DNA from: CAZPZR01 sp964591105
GTDB taxonomy: Bacteria > Bacillota > Clostridia > Lachnospirales > Lachnospiraceae
DNA: 36,200 bases
Direction: 5' to 3'
Assembly: GCA_964591105.1 (NCBI GenBank)
Contig: CAZPZR010000013.1
Location: forward strand, 1 to 36,200
The notes beneath the pieces are model-generated. The model was not told the DNA's origin. It searched no databases and worked only from the letters and a program-made list of their open reading frames with translations. This document shows positions 1-8,407 of this stretch, piece after piece. The translations under genes and the position numbers were made by a program. Within the stretch, counting starts at the first letter, position 1; each line of letters opens with the position of its first letter.

Positions 1-295
1 CACACTGAGATTCCTGTGGACATACACGTCCGCAGATTGCTGGAAGTGCAGAAGATTCACCGATTACTTTGTAAGCACCTTCGATATTTCCTGTTTTTAC
101 TTCTGCGATAAATCCTGGAATGTTAATAGATACTGGACATCCCTGCACACATTTCGCATTCTTACATCCGATACAGCGAGATGCTTCTTCCATTGCTTCT
201 TCCATGTTATATCCATAACATACTTCTTCAAAGTTTGTTGCTCTAACTTTTGCATCCTGTTCTCTGACAGGTACTCTCTTTAATACATCTGCCAT
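1..295 (-). CDS. nfnB: NfnB / glutamate synthase small-subunit-like flavoprotein, N-terminal part (3' end outside window)
   Basis: Only the first 98 codons are present; the gene runs off the left edge. They read MADVLKRVPVREQDAKVRAT and continue with Cys41-x2-Cys44-x4-Cys49-x3-Cys53 followed by Pro, then Cys88, Cys92 and Cys98. This is the N-terminal [4Fe-4S]-binding domain shared by GltD/PreT/NfnB proteins, usually about 460-490 residues with two Rossmann FAD/NADPH domains after it. The ATG shares its A with the TAA stop of the upstream gene, so the two are translationally coupled. Because the partner is an NfnA-type protein, I infer the pair is the electron-bifurcating NADH-dependent reduced ferredoxin:NADP+ oxidoreductase rather than a glutamate synthase; no large GltB subunit is visible here. 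Databases often call such genes gltA or gltD. Confidence 0.88.
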   Translation of the reverse strand, partial: MADVLKRVPVREQDAKVRATNFEEVCYGYNMEEAMEEASRCIGCKNAKCVQGCPVSINIPGFIAEVKTGNIEGAYKVIGESSALPAICGRVCPQESQC

Positions 296-1182
296 TATTT
301 TTCACCTCCGCAGTGTCCACATCCACCATGATGTGTATCGCCTTCCTGTAACTTCAGCATTGCACGACCTTCCTGTGTCTTGTACATCTGCTGTCTCTTC
401 ATTGCATTATCCCAGTCGATCAAATGTCCATCAAATTCTGGTCCATCTACACACGCGAATTTTACTTCACCGCCAACGATGACACGACAGGCACCACACA
501 TACCTGTTCCATCTACCATAATTGGATTCATACTTACGATAGTAGGAATCTCTAATTTCTTAGTAAGGAGACAAACAAATTTCATCATGATCATTGGTCC
601 AATAGCAACACAAAGATCATACTTATTACCTTCTTCAACTAATTTTTCAATCTTAGTTGTAACCATACCCGCATGTCCATAAGATCCGTCATCTGTACAT
701 GGATAGTAGTTACCAGCAACTGCTGCCATCTCTTCTTCCAGGATCAGCATGTCTTTTGTCTTAGAACCAACAATTACGTCCACGTCAATTCCATGTTCAT
801 GCATCCACTTCACCTGAGGATATACTGGAGCTGCACCAACACCACCAGCTACGAATAAAATCTTCTTTTCTTTCAAAGCAGCAAGATCTTCTTCTACGAA
901 TTCAGATGGACATCCAAGAGGTCCTGTAAAATCCATAAATGAGTCACCTGCAGTTAATTGTGCAAATTTCTTTGTGGATGCTCCCACTGGCTGGAACACG
1001 ATGGTAATGGTTCCTGCTTCTCGATCATAATCACAAATTGTCAAAGGAATTCTTTCACCTTTTTCATCCATTTTCACGATAACAAACTGTCCAGGTTCGC
1101 AATGTCTTGCTACACGCGGTGCTTCTACATCCATAAGATAAATATTCTCAGCCAATTTTTCAGCTTTTAAAATCTTATACAT
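295..1182 (-). CDS. nfnA: NfnA: ferredoxin-NADP+ oxidoreductase subunit (sulfide/dihydroorotate dehydrogenase-like FAD/NAD-binding protein)
   Basis: This 295-residue protein has the dihydroorotate-dehydrogenase electron-transfer-subunit fold: an FAD-binding barrel with ERIPLTI (43-49), an NAD-binding Rossmann segment with FVAGGVGAAPVYP (110-122), and a C-terminal [2Fe-2S] site. The likely cluster ligands are Asp224, Cys229, Cys232 and Cys244. The spacing D-x4-C-x2-C-x11-C equals the Asp/3-Cys set I recall for Thermotoga NfnA, which argues for NfnA over PyrK. With NfnB it would couple NADH and reduced ferredoxin oxidation to NADP+ reduction in the cytosol. An AGGAGG Shine-Dalgarno lies just before the ATG, and a good promoter sits at 1218..1246. 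An extra tail carries Cys288-x2-Cys291 among Gly and His, with no role I can assign. Confidence 0.9.
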   Translation of the reverse strand: MYKILKAEKLAENIYLMDVEAPRVARHCEPGQFVIVKMDEKGERIPLTICDYDREAGTITIVFQPVGASTKKFAQLTAGDSFMDFTGPLGCPSEFVEEDLAALKEKKILFVAGGVGAAPVYPQVKWMHEHGIDVDVIVGSKTKDMLILEEEMAAVAGNYYPCTDDGSYGHAGMVTTKIEKLVEEGNKYDLCVAIGPMIMMKFVCLLTKKLEIPTIVSMNPIMVDGTGMCGACRVIVGGEVKFACVDGPEFDGHLIDWDNAMKRQQMYKTQEGRAMLKLQEGDTHHGGCGHCGGEK

Positions 1183-1217
1183 CTTGTTTCCTCCTAAACT
1201 TTTTCATTGATAGGTCT

Positions 1218-1246
1218 ATGATAAAATATTTAGCAAAAAATATCAA
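1218..1246 (-). promoter_or_regulatory. Sigma-A-type promoter of nfnAB
   Basis: On the minus strand TTGATA (1241..1246) and TATCAT (1218..1223) are separated by exactly 17 bases, 36 bases before the nfnA ATG. The start of transcription should fall near 1211. A terminator for the preceding operon lies upstream, so nfnAB is probably its own transcription unit. Confidence 0.7.
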
Positions 1247-1301
1247 GTAAATATACAATAATTAACTTTTTAACTATCTTTTTGACAATTGTGCGAGATA
1301 T

Positions 1302-1332
1302 AAAAAAAGATTGTGCAAATCACACAATCTTT
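1302..1332 (-). terminator. Rho-independent terminator of the fhs-folD operon
   Basis: A perfect 10-bp stem (1306..1315 with 1323..1332) and a 7-base loop are followed on the minus strand by seven T residues that begin inside the stem. It lies 15 bases past the stop of the zinc-ribbon/TPR gene and separates it from nfnAB. Confidence 0.85.
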
Positions 1333-1346
1333 TCTGACTATTTCAT

Positions 1347-2576
1347 TTATTCTTCTACATCCGGAAAATCCAACACATAATTACGTGTCGTAATTCCACT
1401 TGTTCTACCGCTTGCATTTACAAGGATTGCCTTAAATAGAATATCTCCTTCTGGCATACTCACTGGTCCTGTATATTTTGTAGATGCGGTTGTTGGATCT
1501 GAACCGTCCATCGTGTAATACGCATCATATCCTTCTGGAACTTTTACTTCGATAGACATATTCTGCTCATACTGTCCTGTAGATGGAGAAACCGCCGGAG
1601 CATCTACCATCGGAAATTCTACAACATATTTTTTGGACTCTGTGAGACTTGGAACTCCTTTTTTGTTCACTGCAATCGCTTTGATTGTTGTCTCACCTTC
1701 GCTAATCTGAATTGGTTCGGTATATTTAGTACTGGACATCGTTGGATCTGAACCATCTGTTGTGTAATAAATCACATTCTTCTGTCCAGCTTCCAATGTC
1801 AGCTGCTGTACATCATCGAATGTTTCTTTATCATCCAGACTGAAGGTTGGTTCATCTACCATGTATGCTTCCAACTTCTCACATACAGAATCCGGAGCAT
1901 CTTCCAGTAATTCTGGAATTTCCATCTCCTGCTTTGTATTCAGATAAAATTCAATGCATGCCTCATAGAGATCCACATTCTTTTCTTGACTTTCAATTGC
2001 ATTCAAGAACAATTCCTCTGCTTTCGCAAGCTCATTATTCTGAATATACACCTTTGACAGTCCGTCATAAGCGTCTCTCTTTTTATCATTCTTTGCAATT
2101 GCTCTTGTATAGCACTCCTCTGCCGTCACGTAGTCTCTTGACTCGAATGCTTTGTTTCCCTTTCTCACAATTCCTGTGTAAGAGTTCAAATAGAGCAACA
2201 CAGAACCTGCAATAATAAATGCCAACATTCCAAACAGCAGCATCAGTACTTTTTTTCTTTTCTTTCTTTTTAACGCCTTTCGACGTTCTGCCTGACGTCG
2301 TCTTTGTTCACGCTCGCTTGGAGCCATCTTTCCAGTGGCTCTGCCTGCAGGTTTTCCTGCTGTACCTCTTGCCTGAACATTTCGATTTGTCTGTGTTCTT
2401 CTGCTTTCTCCCTGCACTCTTCCCGTCTGGTTCTGATTATTGATAGATGCACGCACTTGTTCTGCAAGCATCTCTTCCAACGGATTATATTCCGGGACGA
2501 TACAGACTTCTTGTCCACAGTATTCGCAACGCAGCTGATCATCTGCAATCTGCTGTCCGCAATATCTGCATTTCAT
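1347..2576 (-). CDS. Zinc-ribbon, single-pass membrane, TPR and chitobiase C-terminal-repeat protein of unknown function
   Basis: The 409-residue protein begins with a zinc ribbon (Cys3-x2-Cys6 and Cys17-x2-Cys20), followed by a polar, Gln/Arg-rich linker (about 45-108) and one transmembrane helix (about 110-131). After that come two or three TPR-like helical repeats (138-215) and two tandem beta-sandwich repeats (243-320, 325-405). Each sandwich carries a YT(T/M)DGSDPT motif like the chitobiase/beta-hexosaminidase C-terminal domain (CHB_HEX_C). The basic residues before the helix suggest the ribbon is cytosolic and the TPR and sandwich domains are outside. No catalytic residues are recognisable; I would guess a binding or scaffold role at the cell surface. 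The Shine-Dalgarno AGGAGG overlaps the TAG stop of folD, and it is the last gene of the operon. Family proteins of this layout are common but uncharacterised in Clostridia. Confidence 0.82.
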   Translation of the reverse strand: MKCRYCGQQIADDQLRCEYCGQEVCIVPEYNPLEEMLAEQVRASINNQNQTGRVQGESRRTQTNRNVQARGTAGKPAGRATGKMAPSEREQRRRQAERRKALKRKKRKKVLMLLFGMLAFIIAGSVLLYLNSYTGIVRKGNKAFESRDYVTAEECYTRAIAKNDKKRDAYDGLSKVYIQNNELAKAEELFLNAIESQEKNVDLYEACIEFYLNTKQEMEIPELLEDAPDSVCEKLEAYMVDEPTFSLDDKETFDDVQQLTLEAGQKNVIYYTTDGSDPTMSSTKYTEPIQISEGETTIKAIAVNKKGVPSLTESKKYVVEFPMVDAPAVSPSTGQYEQNMSIEVKVPEGYDAYYTMDGSDPTTASTKYTGPVSMPEGDILFKAILVNASGRTSGITTRNYVLDFPDVEE

Positions 2577-2591
2577 CGATACTCCAACCTC

Positions 2592-3428
2592 CTATTTTTT
2601 CGCTGCTTTTACGCAATTGCTTAAAAGCATTGCGATCGTCATTGGTCCCACTCCCCCTGGGACTGGTGAAATCGCAGAGACTTTATCTTTCACCTGTTCG
2701 AAATCAACGTCTCCACACATCTTATTTTCTTCATCTCGATGGATTCCGATATCAATCACAACTGCGCCTTCTTTCACATGCTCTGCTGTAATCAGTCTCG
2801 GTCTGCCTGCCGCCGCAACAAGAATATCTGCTTCTCTTGTAACACTTGCAAGGTCTTTAGTCTTAGAATGGGCAATTGTAACTGTTCCATTCTTCGCAGT
2901 CAAAAGCATTGCCATTGGCTTTCCGACATTATTGCTTCGGCCAACAACCACACATCTTTTTCCTGCCACATCAATCTTATAGTAATCCAGTAACTCAATA
3001 ACACCTGCTGGTGTACAAGATACCAGAGTATCTTCTCCGATGAACATCTTTCCGATATTTTCTGGATGAAAACCATCCACATCCTTTGATGGGTGAATGC
3101 TCTTAATAATATGGTCTTCATTGATCTGTTTTGGCAATGGAAGCTGTACAAGAATTCCATGAACTTTCTCATCTGCGTTCAATTCATCGATTAAGTGCAA
3201 CAGTTCTTCTTCTGTCGTTTCTTCTGGTAATTCATAAGACAAAGACTTGATTCCTACGAATTCGCATCCTCTCTTTTTGTTGCGTACATAAATCGTAGAT
3301 GCAGGATCATTTCCCACCTGAATCACTGCAAGACAGACTTCTGTTCCCTGTTCTTTTAAGCTTGCAACTTCTGCTTTCAAATTTTCTTTTATATATGCGG
3401 ATACTTTTTTTCCATCGATTAATTGCAT
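2592..3428 (-). CDS. folD: Bifunctional methylenetetrahydrofolate dehydrogenase / methenyltetrahydrofolate cyclohydrolase
   Basis: FolD oxidises 5,10-methylene-THF with NAD(P)+ and hydrolyses the methenyl product to 10-formyl-THF in the cytosol. The sequence shows the YVxxK active-site motif (Lys51 in this numbering), the signatures QLPLPKQI and PVPGGVGPMTIAML, and a Rossmann segment containing VVVGRSNNVGKPMAMLL. At 278 residues it has the usual family length. I chose the ATG at 3428: an ATG three codons upstream (3437) directly abuts the Shine-Dalgarno AAGGAG, which is 8 bases from 3428 and overlaps the TAA stop of fhs. Tight spacing with fhs shows co-transcription and translational coupling, and together they link formate to methylene-THF. 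Stop codon is TAG. Confidence 0.95.
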   Translation of the reverse strand: MQLIDGKKVSAYIKENLKAEVASLKEQGTEVCLAVIQVGNDPASTIYVRNKKRGCEFVGIKSLSYELPEETTEEELLHLIDELNADEKVHGILVQLPLPKQINEDHIIKSIHPSKDVDGFHPENIGKMFIGEDTLVSCTPAGVIELLDYYKIDVAGKRCVVVGRSNNVGKPMAMLLTAKNGTVTIAHSKTKDLASVTREADILVAAAGRPRLITAEHVKEGAVVIDIGIHRDEENKMCGDVDFEQVKDKVSAISPVPGGVGPMTIAMLLSNCVKAAKK

Positions 3429-3441
3429 CTCTTTCATCTCC

Positions 3442-5112
3442 TTAAAACAATCCAGTAATTACACCATTCTCATCTACATCAATCTGATTTGCTGCCGGTA
3501 CTTTCGGAAGTCCTGGCATTGTCATGATTGCACCTGTGAGAGCGACTACAAATCCTGCACCAGCACTTACATATACTTCGCGAATATGAATCTTAAAGTT
3601 TTCTGGTCTTCCAAGCTTTGTCGCATCATCTGAGAAGGAATATTGGTTCTTTGCCATACAGATTGGGAATGTTCCAAATCCCATTGCTTCAATCTTCGCC
3701 AACTGTTTTTGGGCAGCTGGTTCAAAGATCACACCATCTGCTCCATAAATCTCTCTTGCGATTGTCTCAATCTTCTGAGCCAAAGGAAGTTCATTGTCAT
3801 ATAATGTATGGAAATGGCTTTCTTTCTGCTCTAAAGTATCCAATACTTTCTTCGCAAGTTCGATTCCGCCGTCACCGCCTTTTGCCCAGACTTCTGACAA
3901 TGCAAATTCGCATCCTCTCTCTTCGCAGAATTTACGAATAAATTCATTTTCTGCATCTGTATCTGTCACAAAAGAATTCAGCGTTACAATTACTGGAACT
4001 CCATATTTCTGGATATTCTCAATATGTTTCTCAAGATTTACAATTCCTTTTTTCAGAGCTTCTAAGTTCTCTGTACCAAGGTCTGCTTTCGCAACCCCAC
4101 CATTATACTTCAAAGCACGTACAGTTGCAACTAAAACAACTGCATCTGGCTTCAAACCTGCTTTTCGGCACTTGATATCGAAGAACTTCTCTGCTCCAAG
4201 GTCTGCACCAAATCCGGCTTCTGTAATGACAATGTCACTCATCTTCAGAGCCATCTTAGTTGCACGCACAGAGTTGCAGCCATGTGCAATATTTGCAAAT
4301 GGTCCTCCGTGTACAATTGCAGGGGTATGTTCTAATGTTTGAATGAGATTCGGTTTGATTGCATCTTTCAAGAGTGCCGTCATAGCCCCTGTCGCCTGCA
4401 AATCTTCAGCAGTTACCGGCTCTCCCTGAAAGTTATATGCAACAATAATTCTTCCTAATCTGCGTTTCAAATCTCGAATGTCATCAGAAAGACAAAGGAT
4501 TGCCATGATTTCAGATGCCACGGTGATTACAAAATGATCTTCTCGTACCATTCCATCCATTTTATTTCCAAGGCCAATCACAACATTACGCAAGTTTCTG
4601 TCATTCATATCTACGCATCGTTTCCACACAACTTGTCTTGGATCAATGCCAAGTGCATTTCCTTGCTGGATGTGATTGTCCAACATTGCTGCAAGCAGGT
4701 TATTCGCTGATGTAATGGCATGAAAATCTCCGGTAAAATGAAGATTCAAGTCTTCCATCGGAACTACTTGGGCATATCCACCACCTGCGGCTCCACCCTT
4801 AATACCAAAGCATGGTCCAAGAGATGGTTCTCGCAGTGTTATAACCGCATTCTTCTCCAACTTTGCCATAGCCTGACCAAGTCCTACCGTCGTTGTTGTC
4901 TTTCCTTCTCCGGCAGGTGTAGGATTGATTGCAGTAACAAGTACTAATTTCCCATTCTCGTTATCTTTGATACGTTCCCAGGTTTCATCAGAGAATTTGG
5001 CTTTATATTTTCCATAATACTCTAATTCATCTTCTGGGATTCCAAGAGTTGCTGCCACATGTTTGATGTGTGTCATTTTTGCTTCCTGTGCGATCTGGAT
5101 ATCTGTTTTCAT
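3442..5112 (-). CDS. fhs: Formate-tetrahydrofolate ligase
   Basis: This 556-residue enzyme makes 10-formyl-THF from formate, THF and ATP. It shows the family P-loop TPAGEGKTTTTVGLGQ (residues 65-80), the GIKGGAAGGGYAQV segment, and the conserved C-terminal MPGLPKVPAAN. Length is typical. A GGAGG lies 10 bases before the ATG. It follows ftsK by 36 bases with no clear terminator and precedes folD by a few bases, giving a methyl-branch one-carbon module. The pair serves purine and serine/glycine metabolism in most anaerobes and the Wood-Ljungdahl pathway in acetogens. No other acetyl-CoA pathway genes are in this window, so acetogenesis cannot be claimed. Confidence 0.97.
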   Translation of the reverse strand: MKTDIQIAQEAKMTHIKHVAATLGIPEDELEYYGKYKAKFSDETWERIKDNENGKLVLVTAINPTPAGEGKTTTTVGLGQAMAKLEKNAVITLREPSLGPCFGIKGGAAGGGYAQVVPMEDLNLHFTGDFHAITSANNLLAAMLDNHIQQGNALGIDPRQVVWKRCVDMNDRNLRNVVIGLGNKMDGMVREDHFVITVASEIMAILCLSDDIRDLKRRLGRIIVAYNFQGEPVTAEDLQATGAMTALLKDAIKPNLIQTLEHTPAIVHGGPFANIAHGCNSVRATKMALKMSDIVITEAGFGADLGAEKFFDIKCRKAGLKPDAVVLVATVRALKYNGGVAKADLGTENLEALKKGIVNLEKHIENIQKYGVPVIVTLNSFVTDTDAENEFIRKFCEERGCEFALSEVWAKGGDGGIELAKKVLDTLEQKESHFHTLYDNELPLAQKIETIAREIYGADGVIFEPAAQKQLAKIEAMGFGTFPICMAKNQYSFSDDATKLGRPENFKIHIREVYVSAGAGFVVALTGAIMTMPGLPKVPAANQIDVDENGVITGLF

Positions 5113-5148
5113 TGGTTTCCATCCTCCATTCTTCCTTCAAACAATTGC

Positions 5149-7599
5149 TTAAATACTTTCGCTGAGATACTGCTCGAACTCTTCCTGTGTCATCAGGACT
5201 TTTCTAGGTTTTGTTCCTTCTTCTCCACCTACCACGCCTGCTTCACACAGTTGATCCATAATACGTGCCGCACGATTGAATCCAATCTTAAACGTACGCT
5301 GCAGCATTCCAATCGATGCTTTTTCTTTTTCTATAATGAGGCGACCTGCATCTGCAAAATACATATCGCGTTCATTCCCTTCATTGCCCGGTGTGGCAAT
5401 CTCTACACTATTCGTATTTAACTGGTTTACAATTTCTTCATCATAAACCGTATCTTCATGATTGTTTTTCAAGTACTCTACGACATTTTCTACTTCTTTG
5501 TCGGAGATAAAGGCCCCCTGCACACGCGCTGGTTTCGGATAGCCTGACGGATAGAATAACATATCTCCTTTTCCAAGGAGTTTCTCTGCACCACCCATAT
5601 CAATAATGGTTCTGGAATCTACGCTGGATGTCACAGAAAACGCGATTCTGGATGGCATGTTGGCCTTAATCAGACCAGTAATAACATTTACAGACGGACG
5701 CTGTGTCGCAATGACCAGATGGATACCTGCCGCTCGGGCAAGCTGTGCCAGACGGCAGATTGCTCCTTCTACGTCTCCTGGTGCTACCATCATAAGGTCT
5801 GCCAACTCGTCAACAATGATAACAAGCTGATACATCTTCTCTGGCTTTTTGCCATCGATTTCTGGCATGGTTTCAATTACCTCATTGTATCCCTGCATAT
5901 CACGAACTCCGTATTTGGCAAATTCCTGATAACGTCTTGTCATCTCTGCAACTCCCCAGTTGAGTGCTCCTGCCGCTTTCTTTGGATCTGTCACAACTGG
6001 AATCATCAAATGTGGGATTCCGTTGTATACGCTCAGTTCCACGACTTTCGGGTCAATCATAATCAATTTAACTTCGTCTGGAGATGCTTTATATAAAATA
6101 CTCATGATCAGTGTATTGATACACACGGATTTTCCGGAGCCAGTTGCCCCAGCAATGAGCACATGCGGCATTTTCGCAATATCTGTCACTACCACTTTGC
6201 CGCCAATATCTTTTCCGGCTGCAAATGACAGGTTTGACGCACTGTTCTGGAATTCAGATGTTTCCAAAAGATCACGCAACATTACCGTGGAGTTTTCTTT
6301 ATTCGGAACTTCGATTCCTACCGCTGCTTTCCCAGGAATTGGTGCTTCAATTCGAATATCAGTTGCAGCAAGGTTCAGTTTGATATCGTCTGCAAGTGAT
6401 ACGATTTTTCCAACTTTCACACCCATCTCCGGCTGTAATTCATATCTGGTTACAGATGGCCCGCAGCTTACATTCGTAACTGTCACTTTCACGCCGAATG
6501 TTTCCAGTGTCTGCTGCAGTTTCATCGCAGTTTCGCGAAGATGTGCATCGGAATCACCACCTGTACGCTTGCCTCTTTTCAGCAATGACAACGGTGGCTT
6601 CTTATATTCTTTCTTTGGCTGTGCTTCACTTGCCGCAACGGCAGCAGCAACTCCAGCCACTTCTTTGGCAGATTCTTTCGCATCCAGTTTTGGATTCTTT
6701 CGCTTGCGCTCAGTCTTCTCTTCTGGTGCTTCCACCGGTTCCTCCACAGGCATCTGCGTATGCTTCTCTCCTGCATTCTGTGGCGCATATTCTTCCGGTT
6801 CTACAAATGGATCTTCCACTCCGCCTCGATTAATGACAAACTGTGGCTCTTCCATTACTGGTGCTGGTGTCGGTTCTGGAACTTCCTGCATCTTTGGAAC
6901 TTCTACCGCCAGTTCTGTCAATGTCGTATTGAAGGACACCCCTTCTACATGATGATCCGAACGCTTCTTTCCTTTCTTTGCAGCCGCCATTTCCTTCGCC
7001 TGCTGTTTTTCCAGTCTGGCAGCTTCTGCTTCGCGCTGTTTTCTCGCCTCTGCTGCCGCTTCTCTTCGTCTCTTCGCATCTTTCTTTGCTTTATCATAAG
7101 CCTTACTGCTCTGTGTCTTCACCCCACCAAGCGCAGACTTTCCTGTAATAAGCACAAGACAGATAATCATTGCAATGCTATCAATTATGTATGCACCAGC
7201 AACACCAATCGCCGGTGTCAGAACTCGCACAATCTTATATCCAACTTGTCCGCCCCATCCGTCCAGCAATTCTGCGAATGTGCACACAAGGATTGTAAGA
7301 ATCACGCAAGCAATCGTCTTCATATAAGCAGTTCTGTTCCCTTTGTTGGAAATCAAAAATGAGACCACTCCAAACAATACAAATGGAATCACATATGCAA
7401 TCAATCCAAAGATATCCATCAGCACATCTCCCAGCACATCTCCCACTGCGCCGCCGATTCCAAAGTTACTGATGATCATAAAAATGCTGACTGCAAGTGT
7501 CAACCATACAAGAATCTCATCTCTGACAAAACTCTGCTCATTCACCTTCTTCTTTTTCTGCCTTGTACTCCTCTTTTTCTTCGTTGACTTTGAAGCCAT
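5149..7599 (-). CDS. ftsK: DNA translocase FtsK/SpoIIIE
   Basis: This 816-residue membrane ATPase pumps chromosomal DNA through the division or sporulation septum. The N-terminal third has a basic start followed by four hydrophobic helices. A charged linker rich in Glu, Ala, Lys and Pro follows. The motor has Walker A GATGSGKSV, Walker B LVIIVDELADLMM and the RLAQLARAAGIHLVIATQRPS segment. The last about 65 residues form the winged-helix gamma domain that reads KOPS/SRS-type sites (KASIGMLQRTFKIGFNRAAR). The frame is open up to 7698, but a consensus-like promoter at 7633..7661 would start transcription near 7626, so the ATG at 7599 with AGGGGG 8 bases upstream is the likely start. The neighbour tepA is also next to spoIIIE in Bacillus. 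Gamma-domain and motor look intact. Confidence 0.95.
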   Translation of the reverse strand: MASKSTKKKRSTRQKKKKVNEQSFVRDEILVWLTLAVSIFMIISNFGIGGAVGDVLGDVLMDIFGLIAYVIPFVLFGVVSFLISNKGNRTAYMKTIACVILTILVCTFAELLDGWGGQVGYKIVRVLTPAIGVAGAYIIDSIAMIICLVLITGKSALGGVKTQSSKAYDKAKKDAKRRREAAAEARKQREAEAARLEKQQAKEMAAAKKGKKRSDHHVEGVSFNTTLTELAVEVPKMQEVPEPTPAPVMEEPQFVINRGGVEDPFVEPEEYAPQNAGEKHTQMPVEEPVEAPEEKTERKRKNPKLDAKESAKEVAGVAAAVAASEAQPKKEYKKPPLSLLKRGKRTGGDSDAHLRETAMKLQQTLETFGVKVTVTNVSCGPSVTRYELQPEMGVKVGKIVSLADDIKLNLAATDIRIEAPIPGKAAVGIEVPNKENSTVMLRDLLETSEFQNSASNLSFAAGKDIGGKVVVTDIAKMPHVLIAGATGSGKSVCINTLIMSILYKASPDEVKLIMIDPKVVELSVYNGIPHLMIPVVTDPKKAAGALNWGVAEMTRRYQEFAKYGVRDMQGYNEVIETMPEIDGKKPEKMYQLVIIVDELADLMMVAPGDVEGAICRLAQLARAAGIHLVIATQRPSVNVITGLIKANMPSRIAFSVTSSVDSRTIIDMGGAEKLLGKGDMLFYPSGYPKPARVQGAFISDKEVENVVEYLKNNHEDTVYDEEIVNQLNTNSVEIATPGNEGNERDMYFADAGRLIIEKEKASIGMLQRTFKIGFNRAARIMDQLCEAGVVGGEEGTKPRKVLMTQEEFEQYLSESI

Positions 7600-7632
7600 T
7601 TTGCTTCCCCCTATTCTTGGCATACTAGTCAT

Positions 7633-7661
7633 ATTATACCATTTTGGGGAAAGACTGTCAT
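7633..7661 (-). promoter_or_regulatory. Promoter of ftsK
   Basis: ATGACA (7656..7661) and a perfect TATAAT (7633..7638) are 17 bases apart on the minus strand, with TGG in front of the -10 giving an extended -10. Its -35 touches the stop codon of tepA. It argues against translation starts upstream of about 7626 for ftsK. Confidence 0.72.
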
Positions 7662-8359
7662 TACACATTTTTGTGCTTTTTCTCATACACACTCTCAATC
7701 ATTTCGTGCAATTTATTCAAAGCGTCACTCAATCCTCCGACTGCATCTATGAGTCCCTCTCGTACTGCGTCTTTTCCCTCTAAAAGAGTTCCTACATCTT
7801 TCACTAATTCCGTCGGATTCAGCATCAATTCTTCCAGTCTTTCCTGCGAAATCTTCGAATGCGCCGCTACGAATCTTGTAATGCGGTCCTGCGTTTTAAG
7901 CATGTTGTTAAGGCTTTGTTCCACACCGATAAACATACCATTTGAACGCACCGGATGTACAATCATCGTTCCACTCGGCACAATATATGAATACTGTGCC
8001 GAAACTGCCAGTGGCCCGCCGATAGAATGACTCCCACCAAGTACCAGTGACACCGTAGGTTTACTCAGAGAAGCGATCATCTCTGCGATAGATAGTCCTG
8101 CCTCAACATCGCCGCCAAGTGTATTGAGAAGAATCAATACTCCATCTATCTGTGTATCATCTTCGATTTCCGCAAGCAACGGCAGAAGGTGTTCATATTT
8201 CGTAGCCTTTGTGCTTCCTGATACCGCTTCGTGTCCTTCAATTTCGCCAATGATTGTCAGCAATTTGATATGATGTTTCTTGGAATTTCCCTCTAATTCC
8301 ATCGTTCCCATTTCTTTGATCTCATCTTGTTTCTGCTCCGCATTTTCCTGTTTACCCAT
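7661..8359 (-). CDS. tepA: ClpP-like serine protease of the TepA family
   Basis: The 232-residue protein belongs to the ClpP/crotonase superfamily. Its core reads IDGVLILLNTLGGDVEAGLSIAEMI, then SLVLGGSHSIGGPLAVSA with the candidate nucleophile Ser in the GGSHSIGG turn, and HPVRSNG as in TepA/YmfB proteins. In Bacillus subtilis TepA sits beside spoIIIE and was linked to signal-peptide degradation and protein export; a function here is inferred from that. No signal peptide or membrane helix is seen, so it is probably cytosolic. Its ribosome binding site GGAGG (8367..8371) is buried in a 13-bp hairpin that also ends the metY transcript (see 8363..8398). Stop codon TAA at 7661 is followed at once by the ftsK promoter. 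Confidence 0.85.
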   Translation of the reverse strand: MGKQENAEQKQDEIKEMGTMELEGNSKKHHIKLLTIIGEIEGHEAVSGSTKATKYEHLLPLLAEIEDDTQIDGVLILLNTLGGDVEAGLSIAEMIASLSKPTVSLVLGGSHSIGGPLAVSAQYSYIVPSGTMIVHPVRSNGMFIGVEQSLNNMLKTQDRITRFVAAHSKISQERLEELMLNPTELVKDVGTLLEGKDAVREGLIDAVGGLSDALNKLHEMIESVYEKKHKNV

Positions 8360-8362
8360 AAG

Positions 8363-8398
8363 AAAACCTCCATACTTTTTTCTTAGTATGGAGGTTTT
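8363..8398 (-). terminator. Stem-loop between metY and tepA; terminator-like and covering the tepA ribosome binding site
   Basis: A perfect 13-bp stem (8363..8375 with 8386..8398) has a 10-base loop. On the minus strand it starts 10 bases past the metY stop. The descending arm contains GGAGG, 7 bases before the tepA ATG, paired with CCTCC. Only four T residues end the arm, so termination may be partial. It could act as terminator, as a translation-blocking hairpin, or as both. Confidence 0.7.
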
Positions 8399-8407
8399 TA
8401 TCTTCTT

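Noticed and set aside
1262..1274. Direct repeat TTAAC-N3-TTAAC upstream of the nfnAB promoter as a Rex site
   Set aside because: Rex sites are inverted repeats (TTGTTAA-N4-TTAACAA); this is a direct repeat in AT-rich DNA and could be chance.
5960..6952. Long plus-strand open frame opposite ftsK
   Set aside because: It is a mirror of the ftsK coding strand with low-complexity Ser/Phe/Thr-rich translation, no ribosome binding site and no known domain.
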